IMG/VR virus record: IMGVR_UViG_3300009502_000093
Location: 1 to 42,189 of that record
From: a virus
Reading direction: 5' to 3' (one strand)
DNA length: 42,189 nt
The notes under the pieces were generated by a model. That model worked only from the letters and a program-made list of their open reading frames with translations. It did no database searches and had not been told where the DNA came from. Shown here piece after piece: positions 31,949-41,059 of the stretch. The translations under genes were made by a program, and so were the position numbers. Positions within the stretch are counted from its first letter, which is position 1, and the number at the start of each line of letters is the position of its first letter.

Positions 31949-34014
31949 TATTTTGTAGTAACATTGACTGTTATTGCAGAGGCATCATTTGAATCTAATG
32001 TTATAATTTTATCATATGATGAAGAAACAATTCTGTTAGCAGAATATGCAGTAACACGAAGAATGCCATCTGTATTGTTTAGTGAAACTGGATTAAAATT
32101 GTTCAATGTTACTACACCGTTAGAAAAATCTACAGTACCCGCATTAGATGTATCGCTGTAACTTGTTAAGATATTTTTAACACCATTTACATAATAATAT
32201 GTTCTGAGATTTGCATAATCGCCTCGAATTACAGCAACAGCAACAGCACCAGAACCTGATATATCAGAGATCACAATCGATGCTTGAGTATAACCAGAAC
32301 CACCAGAAGTGACTGTGATGGAAGTGATGACACCATTGACAACGGTTGCTGATGCAGTAGCACCCGTACCATCACCTGATATGGTAACAGAAGGGTTCAC
32401 GTATCCTGAACCACCAGAAGTGACTGTAATTGAATCTATATTTGTAGTTGAATCTGGTGCAACTTCAAAGTACACAGTCGGATAGTAATTACCAGAACTA
32501 TCATATTGAGAAAATGAAGGTGTGATTTGCAACGATTCACTTCCACTACCCATTTCGAGTGGATTGTTAAAATTTATTGTGTATGTCTGTTTTACATTTA
32601 ATTGCGGTATAATTCTTTTTTGTAAATATAAATCAAAATCAACAGCGTATATAGAATTATCTAAAGATTGAATATAGTTTATTAGACCACCAATAACTAA
32701 TGTTGAATTGAATGTGTTTAAATTGTTATTGCAATATGTGATGATGCCAGAATTAACTAATGATGAAATTTGACTTGACGTTAAATTAGTATTTTTTGAA
32801 TAGTATAAAACACTTGCATTAAATAGTAAATAGATATAATCTACGTCTACAATTTCAGGAGTAACTGTCAACACAGAAACGGGAGCAATAATATCGTTGA
32901 TGATCACAGATTTTTGATTATCCGTTAATGTGTATGCGCCTGTTGGTTTAACAGCAACAAATATTTTACCATATTCAGGAATCGCTTGTTCCTCACCACC
33001 CCATACGTTTACAGCATCAAACGTTAATCCGGTAGTGTTTTGTTGAATTAAAGTAATATAATCATCTTTTGTGACTGCACGATTTTGTGCTGAATATGAT
33101 TTTGGTGCTTGAAACTTAATAGAGTCTATAGATTCTCTTTCTGAACCGTTCGATGCAGATATTAACGGTGTGATATTGTATGATGTCAAACCTTGTAACG
33201 AATCCATCAATACAAAATTGTTAGCGCCAGTCGATGATGTTCCACTCGTAGAGATATAAGAAATGTAAATTATATTACCATCTGATAATTCATTGCCTAA
33301 TATACCATCACCAAAATAAATCTCATAATAACCACTTAATGTGCTTTCTTGTAGGAAATATACCGTAGAAGAACTAGATAAGGTTAAGTAATTCGATGCT
33401 TGTTGATATACTGTATAACTTGTATTAGATGACGATTGTTGAACCGTAACTTGTAAAGTAGATGTATCGATATTACCATCTGGAATTTGGAAAGTATAAG
33501 ATGGATTAGTTGTACTATTTACAGTATATGAATATGTTGTTGGATTGCCTTGTTTTAATTGTACATTAGATATTGAAGCAACACTATTCGCTGTGTTTAC
33601 TGTGTATGATGTTGTTGTTACAAAATTATAGTTTACACCACCGACCGCTTGAGACATAAAATTTGTATATGCTGGCAGAGTAAAGGAACTATTTGCTACA
33701 CCATTTGCTTGAAAATTGATAAATGCTGTCGGCGCTATTGCTGATTTTGGTGTGTAATTCAGCAATTTTGCATGAGAAACGACTGATGCTCTTTGAGTTG
33801 CAGAATCCAAGAACATTTCATTCGCTACCATATTTAAGTAAAATGAATTATATTGTGTGTTATATGCTAATATATCCAATAAAACAGACATAGCGGAGCC
33901 GCTAAAGTTGTAATCTTTGAACGTGTCCTGCGACTGAAGGTATGTAATAAAGTTTTGCTTAATACTACTAAAATCTAAATCAGCAATTTGAATATTTGTA
34001 TTAGATGATGCCAT
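31948..34014 (-). CDS. 6: Baseplate wedge protein gp6
   Basis: This 688-residue protein (T4 gp6: 660) is a gp6/gpJ-type wedge protein that forms the ring around the hub. Diagnostic is the N-terminus [40 protein letters not shown]-like sequence at about 40-62, and [20 protein letters not shown]. In the C-terminal half [14 protein letters not shown] precedes an inserted pair of modules at about 535-600 ([35 protein letters not shown]), followed by a conserved end. Its ATG overlaps the stop of gp25 by one base, and its own stop overlaps gp7, so gp25-gp6-gp7 are translationally coupled in the T4-like wedge order. Confidence 0.95.
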   Translation of the reverse strand: MASSNTNIQIADLDFSSIKQNFITYLQSQDTFKDYNFSGSAMSVLLDILAYNTQYNSFYLNMVANEMFLDSATQRASVVSHAKLLNYTPKSAIAPTAFINFQANGVANSSFTLPAYTNFMSQAVGGVNYNFVTTTSYTVNTANSVASISNVQLKQGNPTTYSYTVNSTTNPSYTFQIPDGNIDTSTLQVTVQQSSSNTSYTVYQQASNYLTLSSSSTVYFLQESTLSGYYEIYFGDGILGNELSDGNIIYISYISTSGTSSTGANNFVLMDSLQGLTSYNITPLISASNGSERESIDSIKFQAPKSYSAQNRAVTKDDYITLIQQNTTGLTFDAVNVWGGEEQAIPEYGKIFVAVKPTGAYTLTDNQKSVIINDIIAPVSVLTVTPEIVDVDYIYLLFNASVLYYSKNTNLTSSQISSLVNSGIITYCNNNLNTFNSTLVIGGLINYIQSLDNSIYAVDFDLYLQKRIIPQLNVKQTYTINFNNPLEMGSGSESLQITPSFSQYDSSGNYYPTVYFEVAPDSTTNIDSITVTSGGSGYVNPSVTISGDGTGATASATVVNGVITSITVTSGGSGYTQASIVISDISGSGAVAVAVIRGDYANLRTYYYVNGVKNILTSYSDTSNAGTVDFSNGVVTLNNFNPVSLNNTDGILRVTAYSANRIVSSSYDKIITLDSNDASAITVNVTTK

Positions 34015-34409
34015 TATCTGGACCTTTGTAATAATAGATTTACCGCTGTCGGAGAGGTGTTGTTACCTATAAAAAATGTCAACGAAACATTGTATGCATT
34101 TTGATCTTCGTTTGGTTGAACAACAATAGATTGTATTGAAACTCTCGGTTCGAAATTTTTAATAGTATTTGATATTTCGTTTTGTAGTAATGAGGCGGTC
34201 AGTGGATCGATGTTTTCAAATAGCAATTTTGTTACATTTGAACCAATTTGTGGCTGAAACAATCTGTCGTAAGTATTTGTTAATAAAAGATTTCTCACAG
34301 ATCGAATAACTGCCTGTTCGTCATATCTTATTGCGACATCACCCGTAACAGAAACTTTGTTAAAGGTCAAGTCTAAATCTGAATATATCTTAGTTAATTT
34401 TGTGGCCAT
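34014..34409 (-). CDS. 25: Baseplate wedge protein gp25
   Basis: This 131-residue protein is almost the same length as T4 gp25 (132). It contains the family core [20 protein letters not shown] (38-55), [20 protein letters not shown], and the conserved EPRV at 87-90. gp25 starts sheath polymerisation by mimicking a sheath end and binds gp6 and gp53. No Shine-Dalgarno is visible; AATAAATA ends four bases before the ATG at 34409. The stop overlaps the gp6 start. Confidence 0.95.
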   Translation of the reverse strand: MATKLTKIYSDLDLTFNKVSVTGDVAIRYDEQAVIRSVRNLLLTNTYDRLFQPQIGSNVTKLLFENIDPLTASLLQNEISNTIKNFEPRVSIQSIVVQPNEDQNAYNVSLTFFIGNNTSPTAVNLLLQRSR

Positions 34410-34425
34410 GTATTATTTATTCGTG

Positions 34426-35265
34426 TTATTTTGAACTATTTGCAGAATTTGCTGATATTTTTGATACTAAACTAGTTGTGCCGATTACATTATTGATGAG
34501 ACCTGTTTGAGTGTTTCCCATATTACTGAAACTATTTAAAAACATATAATTTTGTAGAGTTGTCATTCCTGTGGAATAGAAATTCCAGTCTTGAATTCTA
34601 CTATTGTAGAGAGTGGTTTGTATGTTAGCAATATTATTTGCGATGGTATAAATTACATTTGCCGTTAATGTATTAGCAGTATTACCGGAAATAATGGTGT
34701 TTGCTGAATTAGAGATCGTTATTGTATTTGAAGCTAAAATATCATTAATAAACAAACTAGTCATGCATCCCAATGTTGATACTGAATTTGCTATACCATC
34801 TGTTTTATTCAATAACATGGTGAGTTGAGAACCCATACCAATAACCATTGTATATGTTGGAATTGTATAACTGCCGGAATTTGCCGAAACTCCAGATATA
34901 TTGTTTGTGTGTGAACCAAAATTGGAAACTTCAATGATACATGCATTTGCTGTGTTTGCTAGATAAGCAGCCGCATTTGCTACGGCAGGTGAAGATCCAG
35001 AGGTGTTGCTATTAGACATATATTGTGCAGTAGCACTTATTGAAATTAGATTTGGTGACATTTGTGTACAATATGTCATTGTCGGATTTTGAAAATAATT
35101 AGTTCTTATAATAGAACCATTAGCAAGGTCACTAATTTGCCAAGCGGAAAAATTGGTATTATTTGATACTAAATTTAAAGTATTTGCTTGATCGGAAGAT
35201 ATGTTTATTAATGATCCAAATCTTGAATTGTTAAAACTATAATTAAAATTATTAAAAACACCCAT
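34426..35265 (-). CDS. Unknown virion protein between spike and gp25
   Basis: This 279-residue protein is rich in Asn, Ser, Ala and Thr with no motif I recognise. It opens with an aromatic N-terminus (FNNFNYSFNNSRFGSLINIS), has a middle with SNTSGSSPAVANAAAYLANT, and a C-terminal half of likely helices (NIIANNIANIQTTLY-like, QDWNFYSTGMTTLQNYMFLN). No signal peptide or membrane span is seen. An AGGAT site precedes ATG 35265. Its location among baseplate hub and wedge genes suggests a baseplate part; in several aquatic T4-like phages an unassigned virion protein occupies this place. Confidence 0.6.
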   Translation of the reverse strand: MGVFNNFNYSFNNSRFGSLINISSDQANTLNLVSNNTNFSAWQISDLANGSIIRTNYFQNPTMTYCTQMSPNLISISATAQYMSNSNTSGSSPAVANAAAYLANTANACIIEVSNFGSHTNNISGVSANSGSYTIPTYTMVIGMGSQLTMLLNKTDGIANSVSTLGCMTSLFINDILASNTITISNSANTIISGNTANTLTANVIYTIANNIANIQTTLYNSRIQDWNFYSTGMTTLQNYMFLNSFSNMGNTQTGLINNVIGTTSLVSKISANSANSSK

Positions 35266-35279
35266 TATAAAATCCTAAT

Positions 35280-36101
35280 TTAATACGCACTTTGTGGTGC
35301 AGGAGAGGTAAGACCACCACCAGACGGTGCAACGTGATCATGAATTGCGTCAAATAATCGCATAATAGAAGTTGGTCCAAATATATCAGAAACCACACCA
35401 CCTTGATGCACTGAAGATGTCGTTAGCGGAGCAGATGCACTAACGGTTGCGGTTGCCACACCAGGAGCTATTATTTGTCCTGGTGTTGAAAATCCTATAT
35501 TAGCACCACCAAGAGTCTCTAACCCACCAGTACCAAATACTTTACCCACTGCGGTTATACCAGACTGAGAAGAGATCGACCCGCCGTTAATTGTGCCACT
35601 TACATTTAAGTCACCTTTTACATTAACTACTCCACCTGTGACTAGAGTGATATCACTAGAGACACCCGGAACAACACCACCAGCGGAAATAGTAACACCA
35701 CCAGTTGAAGATACATCTAAATCGCCGTCAACATGTAAATAACTATCTGCACCTGCTGTGGCATACAAAGAGCCGTCTACTTGTATGTTTGAATCTCCAT
35801 ATACATGTAATTTAGAATCACTATGCACTTCGATATTGCATATTCCTTGTATTACTACGTTTTGATCATTTACAACAATTGAAAAATTATTTCCATAAAT
35901 TCTTTGTTCATAATCACCATTTGGTTTCATATGAATGAATGTTCCAGTTTTACCGTGTTGTAAAATTACCTGTTCCTTACTCGGTGTATCATCCATCAAT
36001 AGGAAATGTCCAGATTCACTTTGTTTTACATTAATGAACGGATATGTGCCTATTTCAATTTGTTCCGTGTACCATATACTTCCTGCTGGCGCTTGAATCA
36101 T
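35280..36101 (-). CDS. Tail spike (needle) protein, gp5 C-terminal beta-helix type
   Basis: This 273-residue protein corresponds to the needle part of T4 gp5. Residues about 30-80 (SGHFLLMDDTPSKEQVILQH, THMKPNGDYE-like FIHMKPNGDYEQRIYGNNF) resemble the segment before the gp5/VgrG needle. Residues about 75-165 are short beta-helix repeats (VVIQGICNIEVHSDSKLHVY, GDSNIQVDG, SYLHVDGDLDVSS, VNVKGDLNVSGTING). Near the C-terminus H254-D-H256 forms an HxH motif, as in the iron-binding tips of the P2 gpV and phi92 spikes. The OB-fold part is encoded separately at 36974-37336, and no lysozyme domain is present. The gene follows the 286-residue gene after 2 bases. Confidence 0.75.
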   Translation of the reverse strand: MIQAPAGSIWYTEQIEIGTYPFINVKQSESGHFLLMDDTPSKEQVILQHGKTGTFIHMKPNGDYEQRIYGNNFSIVVNDQNVVIQGICNIEVHSDSKLHVYGDSNIQVDGSLYATAGADSYLHVDGDLDVSSTGGVTISAGGVVPGVSSDITLVTGGVVNVKGDLNVSGTINGGSISSQSGITAVGKVFGTGGLETLGGANIGFSTPGQIIAPGVATATVSASAPLTTSSVHQGGVVSDIFGPTSIMRLFDAIHDHVAPSGGGLTSPAPQSAY

Positions 36102-36103
36102 TA

Positions 36104-36964
36104 TTAAACTACCTTAACTAAAACGGTTGGTGTATAAGATGTTTTTGCATTTGTCAATGTATTTTGTACAGTCGATACGGCTAATGTGACATTATTGCTT
36201 AAATTACCACCCAAAGATGATAGATTATTTGCAATACTAGTAGCACCCGATGCGGCTTGATTTGTGTACGAAACTGCTGTTGCTATATTTGTTGATAACT
36301 GCTGTGCTTGTGCCAATAGACCACCAGTGTTTATATTTAATGATCCAGTTAATGCGCCAGATAACGCATTAGAAAGTAAAGTGACACATTCAGCTAAAGC
36401 GTTTGCTATTACTAAAGGAAGAGAAGCAATAAAATTAATTATGGTATTAATATATTGTTCGACAATAATTATAGTAGCAACAACTTGATTGTAAATTTTC
36501 AAAATGTAATTTACAGTTTTTAATATATTAGCAATATAAGTACCAGCAGCTTTAATCGCTTGTAGAATTGGGCTTACTGTGCCTAAAGCATTTTCTATTG
36601 CACTTCTAATGGCAGAAATAATTTGTTGAACTGTTGCACTTTTCAATAATATATTCATCTTAAGTACAGGAACACCTAATCCAACTGTCGGATACTTAAC
36701 CACATTGTTGTTAGCATCTAATATATATCTCGATGTATTTTTTGTTGCCGTCATACCAAAAGGTTCACATATATGAAAAACATTTGAATTGGAGAAAGCA
36801 ATGCCTGTATTTTCTGTTATTCCTCTGGTCAATTTAGGAATCGTTGCATCACCAATAACAGTACCGTCCCCAATATTTCTAACTGTGGGGTATACCGGTT
36901 CGTACAGACTGTCATAACTACTTGAATTTGTTTGTGTATTTGCAGCATTAACTATTGTTGCCAT
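36104..36964 (-). CDS. Hydrophobic baseplate-hub-region protein, unknown
   Basis: This 286-residue protein has an N-terminal third that is polar (YEPVYPTVRNIGDGTVIGDA, NVFHICEPFG), followed by PTVGLGVPVLKMNILLKSAT and a long run of hydrophobic or amphipathic helices from about residue 115 to 205 (VSPILQAIKAAGTYIANIL, NQVVATIIIVEQYINTIINF, IASLPLVIANALAEC). These could be membrane-active or a helical bundle. The C-terminal third is Asn/Ser/Ala-rich and helical. It is sandwiched between the OB-fold protein and the spike, the two halves of a T4 gp5. It might be delivered with the spike to the envelope, but no catalytic residues support an enzyme. Confidence 0.6.
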   Translation of the reverse strand: MATIVNAANTQTNSSSYDSLYEPVYPTVRNIGDGTVIGDATIPKLTRGITENTGIAFSNSNVFHICEPFGMTATKNTSRYILDANNNVVKYPTVGLGVPVLKMNILLKSATVQQIISAIRSAIENALGTVSPILQAIKAAGTYIANILKTVNYILKIYNQVVATIIIVEQYINTIINFIASLPLVIANALAECVTLLSNALSGALTGSLNINTGGLLAQAQQLSTNIATAVSYTNQAASGATSIANNLSSLGGNLSNNVTLAVSTVQNTLTNAKTSYTPTVLVKVV

Positions 36965-36973
36965 ATTATATCC

Positions 36974-37336
36974 TTAACTTGTGTATGGGTTACTAACTGA
37001 TGATGAAACCGTTTTGCTGTTTGGGTCTATACCAGTATTTACTTGACTGACTCCAGGCAAAACACCCATCATCACAGGAAACTGACCAGATTCCCCATCT
37101 AAAAAGAATCCAACAACCCATTCTCCTACAGCGGGTGCTTGGAAGTCTTTTGAATTGTTAATTGGATACATAGCGACAGACCAAGGAAGATCCTCATCTT
37201 GTATAGAATCACCATACCATCCAAAGATACGAACTTGGCATCTACCCAGACCTAATGGATCAACACGATTTATAATTTCACCCATCCACCAAACAAAGCC
37301 ATTTAGACCTGCAAAGTTATTCACCACTTTAGTCAT
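36974..37336 (-). CDS. 5: gp5-like OB-fold hub protein without lysozyme domain
   Basis: This 120-residue protein matches only the N-terminal OB-fold of T4 gp5: WWMGEIINRVDPLGLGRC, VRIFGWYGDS, EDLPWSVAMYPINNS, GEWVVGFFLDGESGQFPVMM, GVLPG (T4: WFVGVVEDRMDPLKLGRVRV, LPWMSVIQPI, VYGHFLD, VLGTYGG). In T4 this domain connects hub gp27 to the spike, followed by lysozyme and needle in one chain. Here the chain ends after the OB fold and a short polar tail. It overlaps the stop of the hub gene by one base, so hub and OB protein are likely made together. Confidence 0.85.
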   Translation of the reverse strand: MTKVVNNFAGLNGFVWWMGEIINRVDPLGLGRCQVRIFGWYGDSIQDEDLPWSVAMYPINNSKDFQAPAVGEWVVGFFLDGESGQFPVMMGVLPGVSQVNTGIDPNSKTVSSSVSNPYTS

Positions 37337-38772
37337 TATATAATTCCCTTAACTGTATTCTTAAATAACGATGAACTATTATCTGTGCTTGGATATTGTG
37401 TTGGAGAACTTTCTTTTGTGATTTCTAGAATTGTTTTATATTCTGTCAATCCAATAAGATGTCTTACACCAGTAATAAAGTAGTTTCCAGAGTAATATTT
37501 ATCTAGTTCTGTACTATTTGGTGATCTCGATAAAAGATTAAATGTCAATACACGCCCTATCGTAAGTCCAGGGTCACCAGGAACAGATATTCTTACCCTT
37601 GTATAGTTAGCCAAGCTCAATTGAGCGGTTCTATAAGGTACATAAGTCTCAGCAAAAACATCATTACCACCAGCGTTTGGAGGACCTTGTGCAATATAAG
37701 AGTTTTGATTAGAATTAGTATTAGAAAATATTAACTTAACTAATGCTTGAGGTGTTTGTGTAAGTGCATCACCGTTTCTATTAGTAAAGTTATTGATAAT
37801 AGGGAATCCATTTAATAGTTTACCTTGCGTTGTTGTTTGTGGAACAGCAACTGGTGGATTACCAAACGTTGGGTTTGTCAACATACTACCTGATCCTGAT
37901 TGTCCTGCAAGACCACCACTGTAAAGATTATAATCAAAATTTGTTGCTATTCTTGTTCTAGTTAAAGGGTTAGCAGATATTAATTGATTTGCAAATACAC
38001 CAGAAGCAACACCATCTAAAGTATCAAATGAATCTAAAATTTCATATGTTGTAACATTATACATATCAGAATTTAAATCTTGTGAATTGATATTTTTAGG
38101 TTTATAATAATAAGTATAGTATGATGGTTGTCTCATCAATGTTTGAAGTGATCTGAAATTATATCCAAATTTATCTTCAAAAAACAAAATATCCGAACCA
38201 GCACCGTTAGTTGGATTTGTTCTAGCGTAGTTTGTTAACCAATTGATTGCATCAAATGGAGATATCGTAGGTAACACAAAATCATATTTCCCATATGTCG
38301 TTTCTATTATACCAGTTTTATTAGATGGTATTTGTAGATATGTGTTTAATATATCATTTACAATATCTGAAACAGCATAATTTTTATAGGATTTAGATAT
38401 TTTATATTGTGAAGATAGCATCAATTCTTCGGAACAAAAATAAAGAGAATAAGATTCTTTATACATTGTTCCTTCTAGTTTTCTATTTGCTACCTTGTAA
38501 ACACGGAAAACTTTATCAATTTGATTTGTAGTTTCACCAGTCTTACTAAATGTCAATCTGAGAAATTCATTACCTGATATTGCTAGGGTTTCAATGTACC
38601 CAGTAGCCTCAGCTACCATCACATACCCGTAACAAGCGTTATCAAATATATCTTCCGTATATGATATTTCAATCATCATAGGTGTCAAATCAAACGTAGA
38701 TACAGAAGTAAGTAATAGTAAATTACTCAAAACATAGTCTTTTGGATTTTTAATACCAGTAGAAGAAGCCAA
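37336..38772 (-). CDS. Baseplate hub protein, gp27-like
   Basis: This 478-residue protein has features of the hub protein of aquatic T4-like phages: IKNPKDYVLSNLLLLTSV near the N-terminus, MIEISYTEDIFDNACYGYVM, ATGYIETLAISGNEFLRLTF, YSLYFCSEELML, and near the C-terminus VRISVPGDPGLTIGRVLTFN with GNYFITGVRHLIGLTEYKT, a tail-hub (gpD/gp27) pattern. It should form the trimeric centre of the baseplate that carries gp5. The start is TTG at 38772: the gp53 gene ends ATG-TAA just upstream, so no ATG is available, while an AGG site lies 8 bases before the TTG. Overlap with gp5 OB (TAATG) fits a hub complex. Confidence 0.75.
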   Translation of the reverse strand: MASSTGIKNPKDYVLSNLLLLTSVSTFDLTPMMIEISYTEDIFDNACYGYVMVAEATGYIETLAISGNEFLRLTFSKTGETTNQIDKVFRVYKVANRKLEGTMYKESYSLYFCSEELMLSSQYKISKSYKNYAVSDIVNDILNTYLQIPSNKTGIIETTYGKYDFVLPTISPFDAINWLTNYARTNPTNGAGSDILFFEDKFGYNFRSLQTLMRQPSYYTYYYKPKNINSQDLNSDMYNVTTYEILDSFDTLDGVASGVFANQLISANPLTRTRIATNFDYNLYSGGLAGQSGSGSMLTNPTFGNPPVAVPQTTTQGKLLNGFPIINNFTNRNGDALTQTPQALVKLIFSNTNSNQNSYIAQGPPNAGGNDVFAETYVPYRTAQLSLANYTRVRISVPGDPGLTIGRVLTFNLLSRSPNSTELDKYYSGNYFITGVRHLIGLTEYKTILEITKESSPTQYPSTDNSSSLFKNTVKGII

Positions 38773-38773
38773 T

Positions 38774-39400
38774 TTACATACCTAATAAAGAAACTAATTG
38801 TTTTTCAAAATCACTAGCATATTTTTTATTAATAAGTTGTATATTTCTTTTTGATTCATTTAATTGAGTTTCATAGTCATATATACTAAGAATATTTTTT
38901 GAAATAGTTTCTGTTACTGAACTACCGTCAGAAAATGTTTGTGTAGTTGTTCCAGTTTGTGTTGCCAAATAAGTAGGCTGATCAATTATAAGTGTGACTG
39001 AAGTTGTATTTGATGTTATACTATCTGTTGTTGTAATTGTTTTATTATACTGAGATATTGTACCTTGAGTATACGAAAGAACAGAAGTGTTACCCGCAGC
39101 CGCAGAATACTTATCATTTAGATATAAACTAAATTGTTGTGATGTTAATGGCCATTGCCATTGTGGGTCTGTAATTTGATTAGCAAAAAGAACTAACCAA
39201 TATCTATAAGGATCACCATAGTATTTGTCTGCAACAATTTCTGGGGTATCACTTTCTTGTACATCATAACTATAAAATACTAATGGATTCTGTAAAAGAG
39301 AAGGAATAACTTCAACTCTTTGCATCAGATTAGTTAATAAAATAGCATTATTATTATAATCTGTTGTAATAACTTTTTGAAATGAATTAAAATATTTCAT
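38774..39400 (-). CDS. 53: Baseplate wedge protein gp53
   Basis: This 208-residue protein (T4 gp53: 196) has the diagnostic LysM-like segment YDVQESDTPEIVADKYYGDP followed by YRYWLVLFANQITDPQWQWP (residues 45-84), a C-terminal helix SIYDYETQLNESKRNIQLIN, and a middle loop rich in Thr and Ser (residues 105-160). gp53 joins neighbouring wedges to the hub in T4. Its ATG overlaps the stop of gp48 by one base. Confidence 0.95.
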   Translation of the reverse strand: MKYFNSFQKVITTDYNNNAILLTNLMQRVEVIPSLLQNPLVFYSYDVQESDTPEIVADKYYGDPYRYWLVLFANQITDPQWQWPLTSQQFSLYLNDKYSAAAGNTSVLSYTQGTISQYNKTITTTDSITSNTTSVTLIIDQPTYLATQTGTTTQTFSDGSSVTETISKNILSIYDYETQLNESKRNIQLINKKYASDFEKQLVSLLGM

Positions 39401-40584
39401 TATCTTCTATCCTCAATCTCACCAGTTGATGATGACACACCTCTTCCTGAAAAATAGTCTCTGGTGAGAATATCAAGTTCTTTAAAGTTTAAAATTAAAG
39501 TTCTTTGAACCATGGAGCCGTCTGTAAATGCAGCAAAACCATTTGGTGCATCATTAACATTCATTGAAGTTAGAACACAATTACCATATTTTGGAAGTAT
39601 TGAACTTTCTTCACCATTTACATAAAATTGAATTCCAAATTGTGATGGAGGAACTAAAAATAAACTTGTTTGTCCTGTTGTTCCTTGGCCTGCATTTGAA
39701 AGTGTCGGTGAAGAATAAAATCTAAATTGTTGAATTATACTATTTACCATTAATGCTTCTTCTCGTGATTTTGGTGTAAAAGTAAATGATAATTGAAATT
39801 CTCTTAAACCAGTTCCACGATAAACCATTTGAACTTGAGGATTTATAGATAACCCTTGTGCTTTCAACATTAAAGTTGAAACATTTGTAATATTTACTCC
39901 ACCAATAGTTCCTAAATTTTGTGCTGCCGCTAAAACGCCAGGCATACTGCTAGTTTCATTTCCAATTGATCCTGTCGCCAAATTTGTTAAATTATCTATT
40001 GCTGCATCCCCTGCATTAGCAATACCTCTCAAAGTAGAAACTGTAGGACCCAAATCTGAACTTAAATTCATTTCATCATAGTGAGAATTGTAATCCGCGG
40101 CCAAGGTTTCTGGCATATATAACGATATTGTTGTTGAAATTTTAGAAATTGGTGCAGTGATATTAATCCCAACACCTAAAGCAGTATTTGTTGCACCCGC
40201 GGCTATAGCAGTAGTACCAACATTTACGGCAGAATTTACTAAAGCAGTTTTAACAGATTGTCCCGATGCTAGTGATGCCCCCACTCCCGCGGCACCAATA
40301 ACAGCACCTGCTGCCGAGAGTGCCACTGCGTCAGTTACTGCACCAGAAAGACCATATCCTAAAGAACTTTGATATCCTGCGGGTGCTACGTCATATATAG
40401 AAAAAGTAACCCAATGATTTTTTGAATTATTATATTGTGTTGCTCCCAAATCGGCAGGATATCTATAATAACTATTTGTTGCATTTGTATTAAAAAGAGA
40501 AGACAGCGGTCCGCTACCCAATTCCGAAATACCGTATGGTTGACCCGATATATCTACACCTGTTATACTTAAAGCGGTTGCCAT
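39400..40584 (-). CDS. 48: Baseplate tail tube cap protein gp48
   Basis: This 394-residue protein (T4 gp48: 364) has the C-terminal gp48/gp54-type tube fold: PQVQMVYRGTGLREFQLSFT, FTPKSREEALMVNSIIQQFR, FYVNGEESSILPKYGNCVLT, NVNDAPNGFAAFTDG and TLILNFKELDILTRD. The N-terminal part has SYYRYPADLGATQYNNSKNH, a glycine/alanine hydrophobic stretch AVALSAAGAVIGAAGVGASL at about 88-107, and ISLYMPETLAADYNSHYDEM. gp48 and gp54 stack under the tail tube; gp48 fits best because of length and the gp53 neighbour. It is the first gene of the leftward operon, with a late promoter box 31 bases upstream. Confidence 0.85.
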   Translation of the reverse strand: MATALSITGVDISGQPYGISELGSGPLSSLFNTNATNSYYRYPADLGATQYNNSKNHWVTFSIYDVAPAGYQSSLGYGLSGAVTDAVALSAAGAVIGAAGVGASLASGQSVKTALVNSAVNVGTTAIAAGATNTALGVGINITAPISKISTTISLYMPETLAADYNSHYDEMNLSSDLGPTVSTLRGIANAGDAAIDNLTNLATGSIGNETSSMPGVLAAAQNLGTIGGVNITNVSTLMLKAQGLSINPQVQMVYRGTGLREFQLSFTFTPKSREEALMVNSIIQQFRFYSSPTLSNAGQGTTGQTSLFLVPPSQFGIQFYVNGEESSILPKYGNCVLTSMNVNDAPNGFAAFTDGSMVQRTLILNFKELDILTRDYFSGRGVSSSTGEIEDRR

Positions 40585-40621
40585 TCAAAACTCTCTTTTT
40601 AATTGACGTATATATATTTAT
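40585..40621. promoter_or_regulatory. Divergent control region between gp48 and gp4
   Basis: The 37 bases between two divergent start codons are almost pure A/T apart from a TTGACG. On the minus strand an exact TATAAATA (40622-40615) reaches into the gp4 start codon, and a weak GAGAG ribosome site precedes gp48. On the plus strand only TATATATA, one mismatch from the late box, is visible, and gp4 has no Shine-Dalgarno. Confidence 0.6.
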
Positions 40622-40622
40622 A
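40615..40622 (-). promoter_or_regulatory. Late promoter box for the leftward baseplate operon
   Basis: The minus strand reads TATAAATA, 31 bases upstream of the gp48 ATG at 40584. It is the only exact late box before a run of about 34 kb of tightly packed minus-strand genes. Confidence 0.7.
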
Positions 40623-41059
40623 TGGCATATTCAGGCAAATTTACTCCAAGAAATCCACAAAAATATATAGGAGATCACACAAAGATCATCTATCGTTCGT
40701 CATGGGAGTGTAAAATGATGTCGTGGTTGGATAACGAGGATAGTATAATTTCTTGGGCAAGTGAGGAGCTAATAATCCCATATGTATCACCTGTAGATGG
40801 AAAGTATCATCGATATTTCCCCGATTTTCTTGTTAAAGTAAAAACAAAAGATGGAAAAACAAAAACAATGTTGATTGAAGTTAAACCAAAATACCAAACA
40901 ATTCCACCAGTTCAACCTACGAGAAAAACTCGTAGGTTCATCACTGAAGTCATGACATATGGTGTCAATCAGGCTAAATGGAAAGCCGCTGAAGAATATT
41001 GCTTAGACCGAGGTTGGTATTTTCGAGTTATAACTGAAGATGATTTAGGACTGGCATAA
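40622..41059 (+). CDS. 4: Head completion protein / nuclease gp4
   Basis: This 145-residue protein (T4 gp4: 150) closely follows the family: MAYSGKFTPRNPQKYIGD, IIYRSSWECKMM, EELIIPYVSPVDGKYHRYFP, MLIEVKPKYQTIPP, TRRFITEVMTYGVNQAKWKA and YCLDRGWYFRVITEDDLGL. It has a PD-(D/E)xK-like nuclease pattern: E29, D68 in YFPDF, and E86-x-K88 in IEVKPK. In T4 gp4 is needed for joining heads to tails. The start is fixed by the conserved MAYSGK, although no ribosome binding site precedes it. It is the first gene of the rightward unit. Confidence 0.95.
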   Translation: MAYSGKFTPRNPQKYIGDHTKIIYRSSWECKMMSWLDNEDSIISWASEELIIPYVSPVDGKYHRYFPDFLVKVKTKDGKTKTMLIEVKPKYQTIPPVQPTRKTRRFITEVMTYGVNQAKWKAAEEYCLDRGWYFRVITEDDLGLA

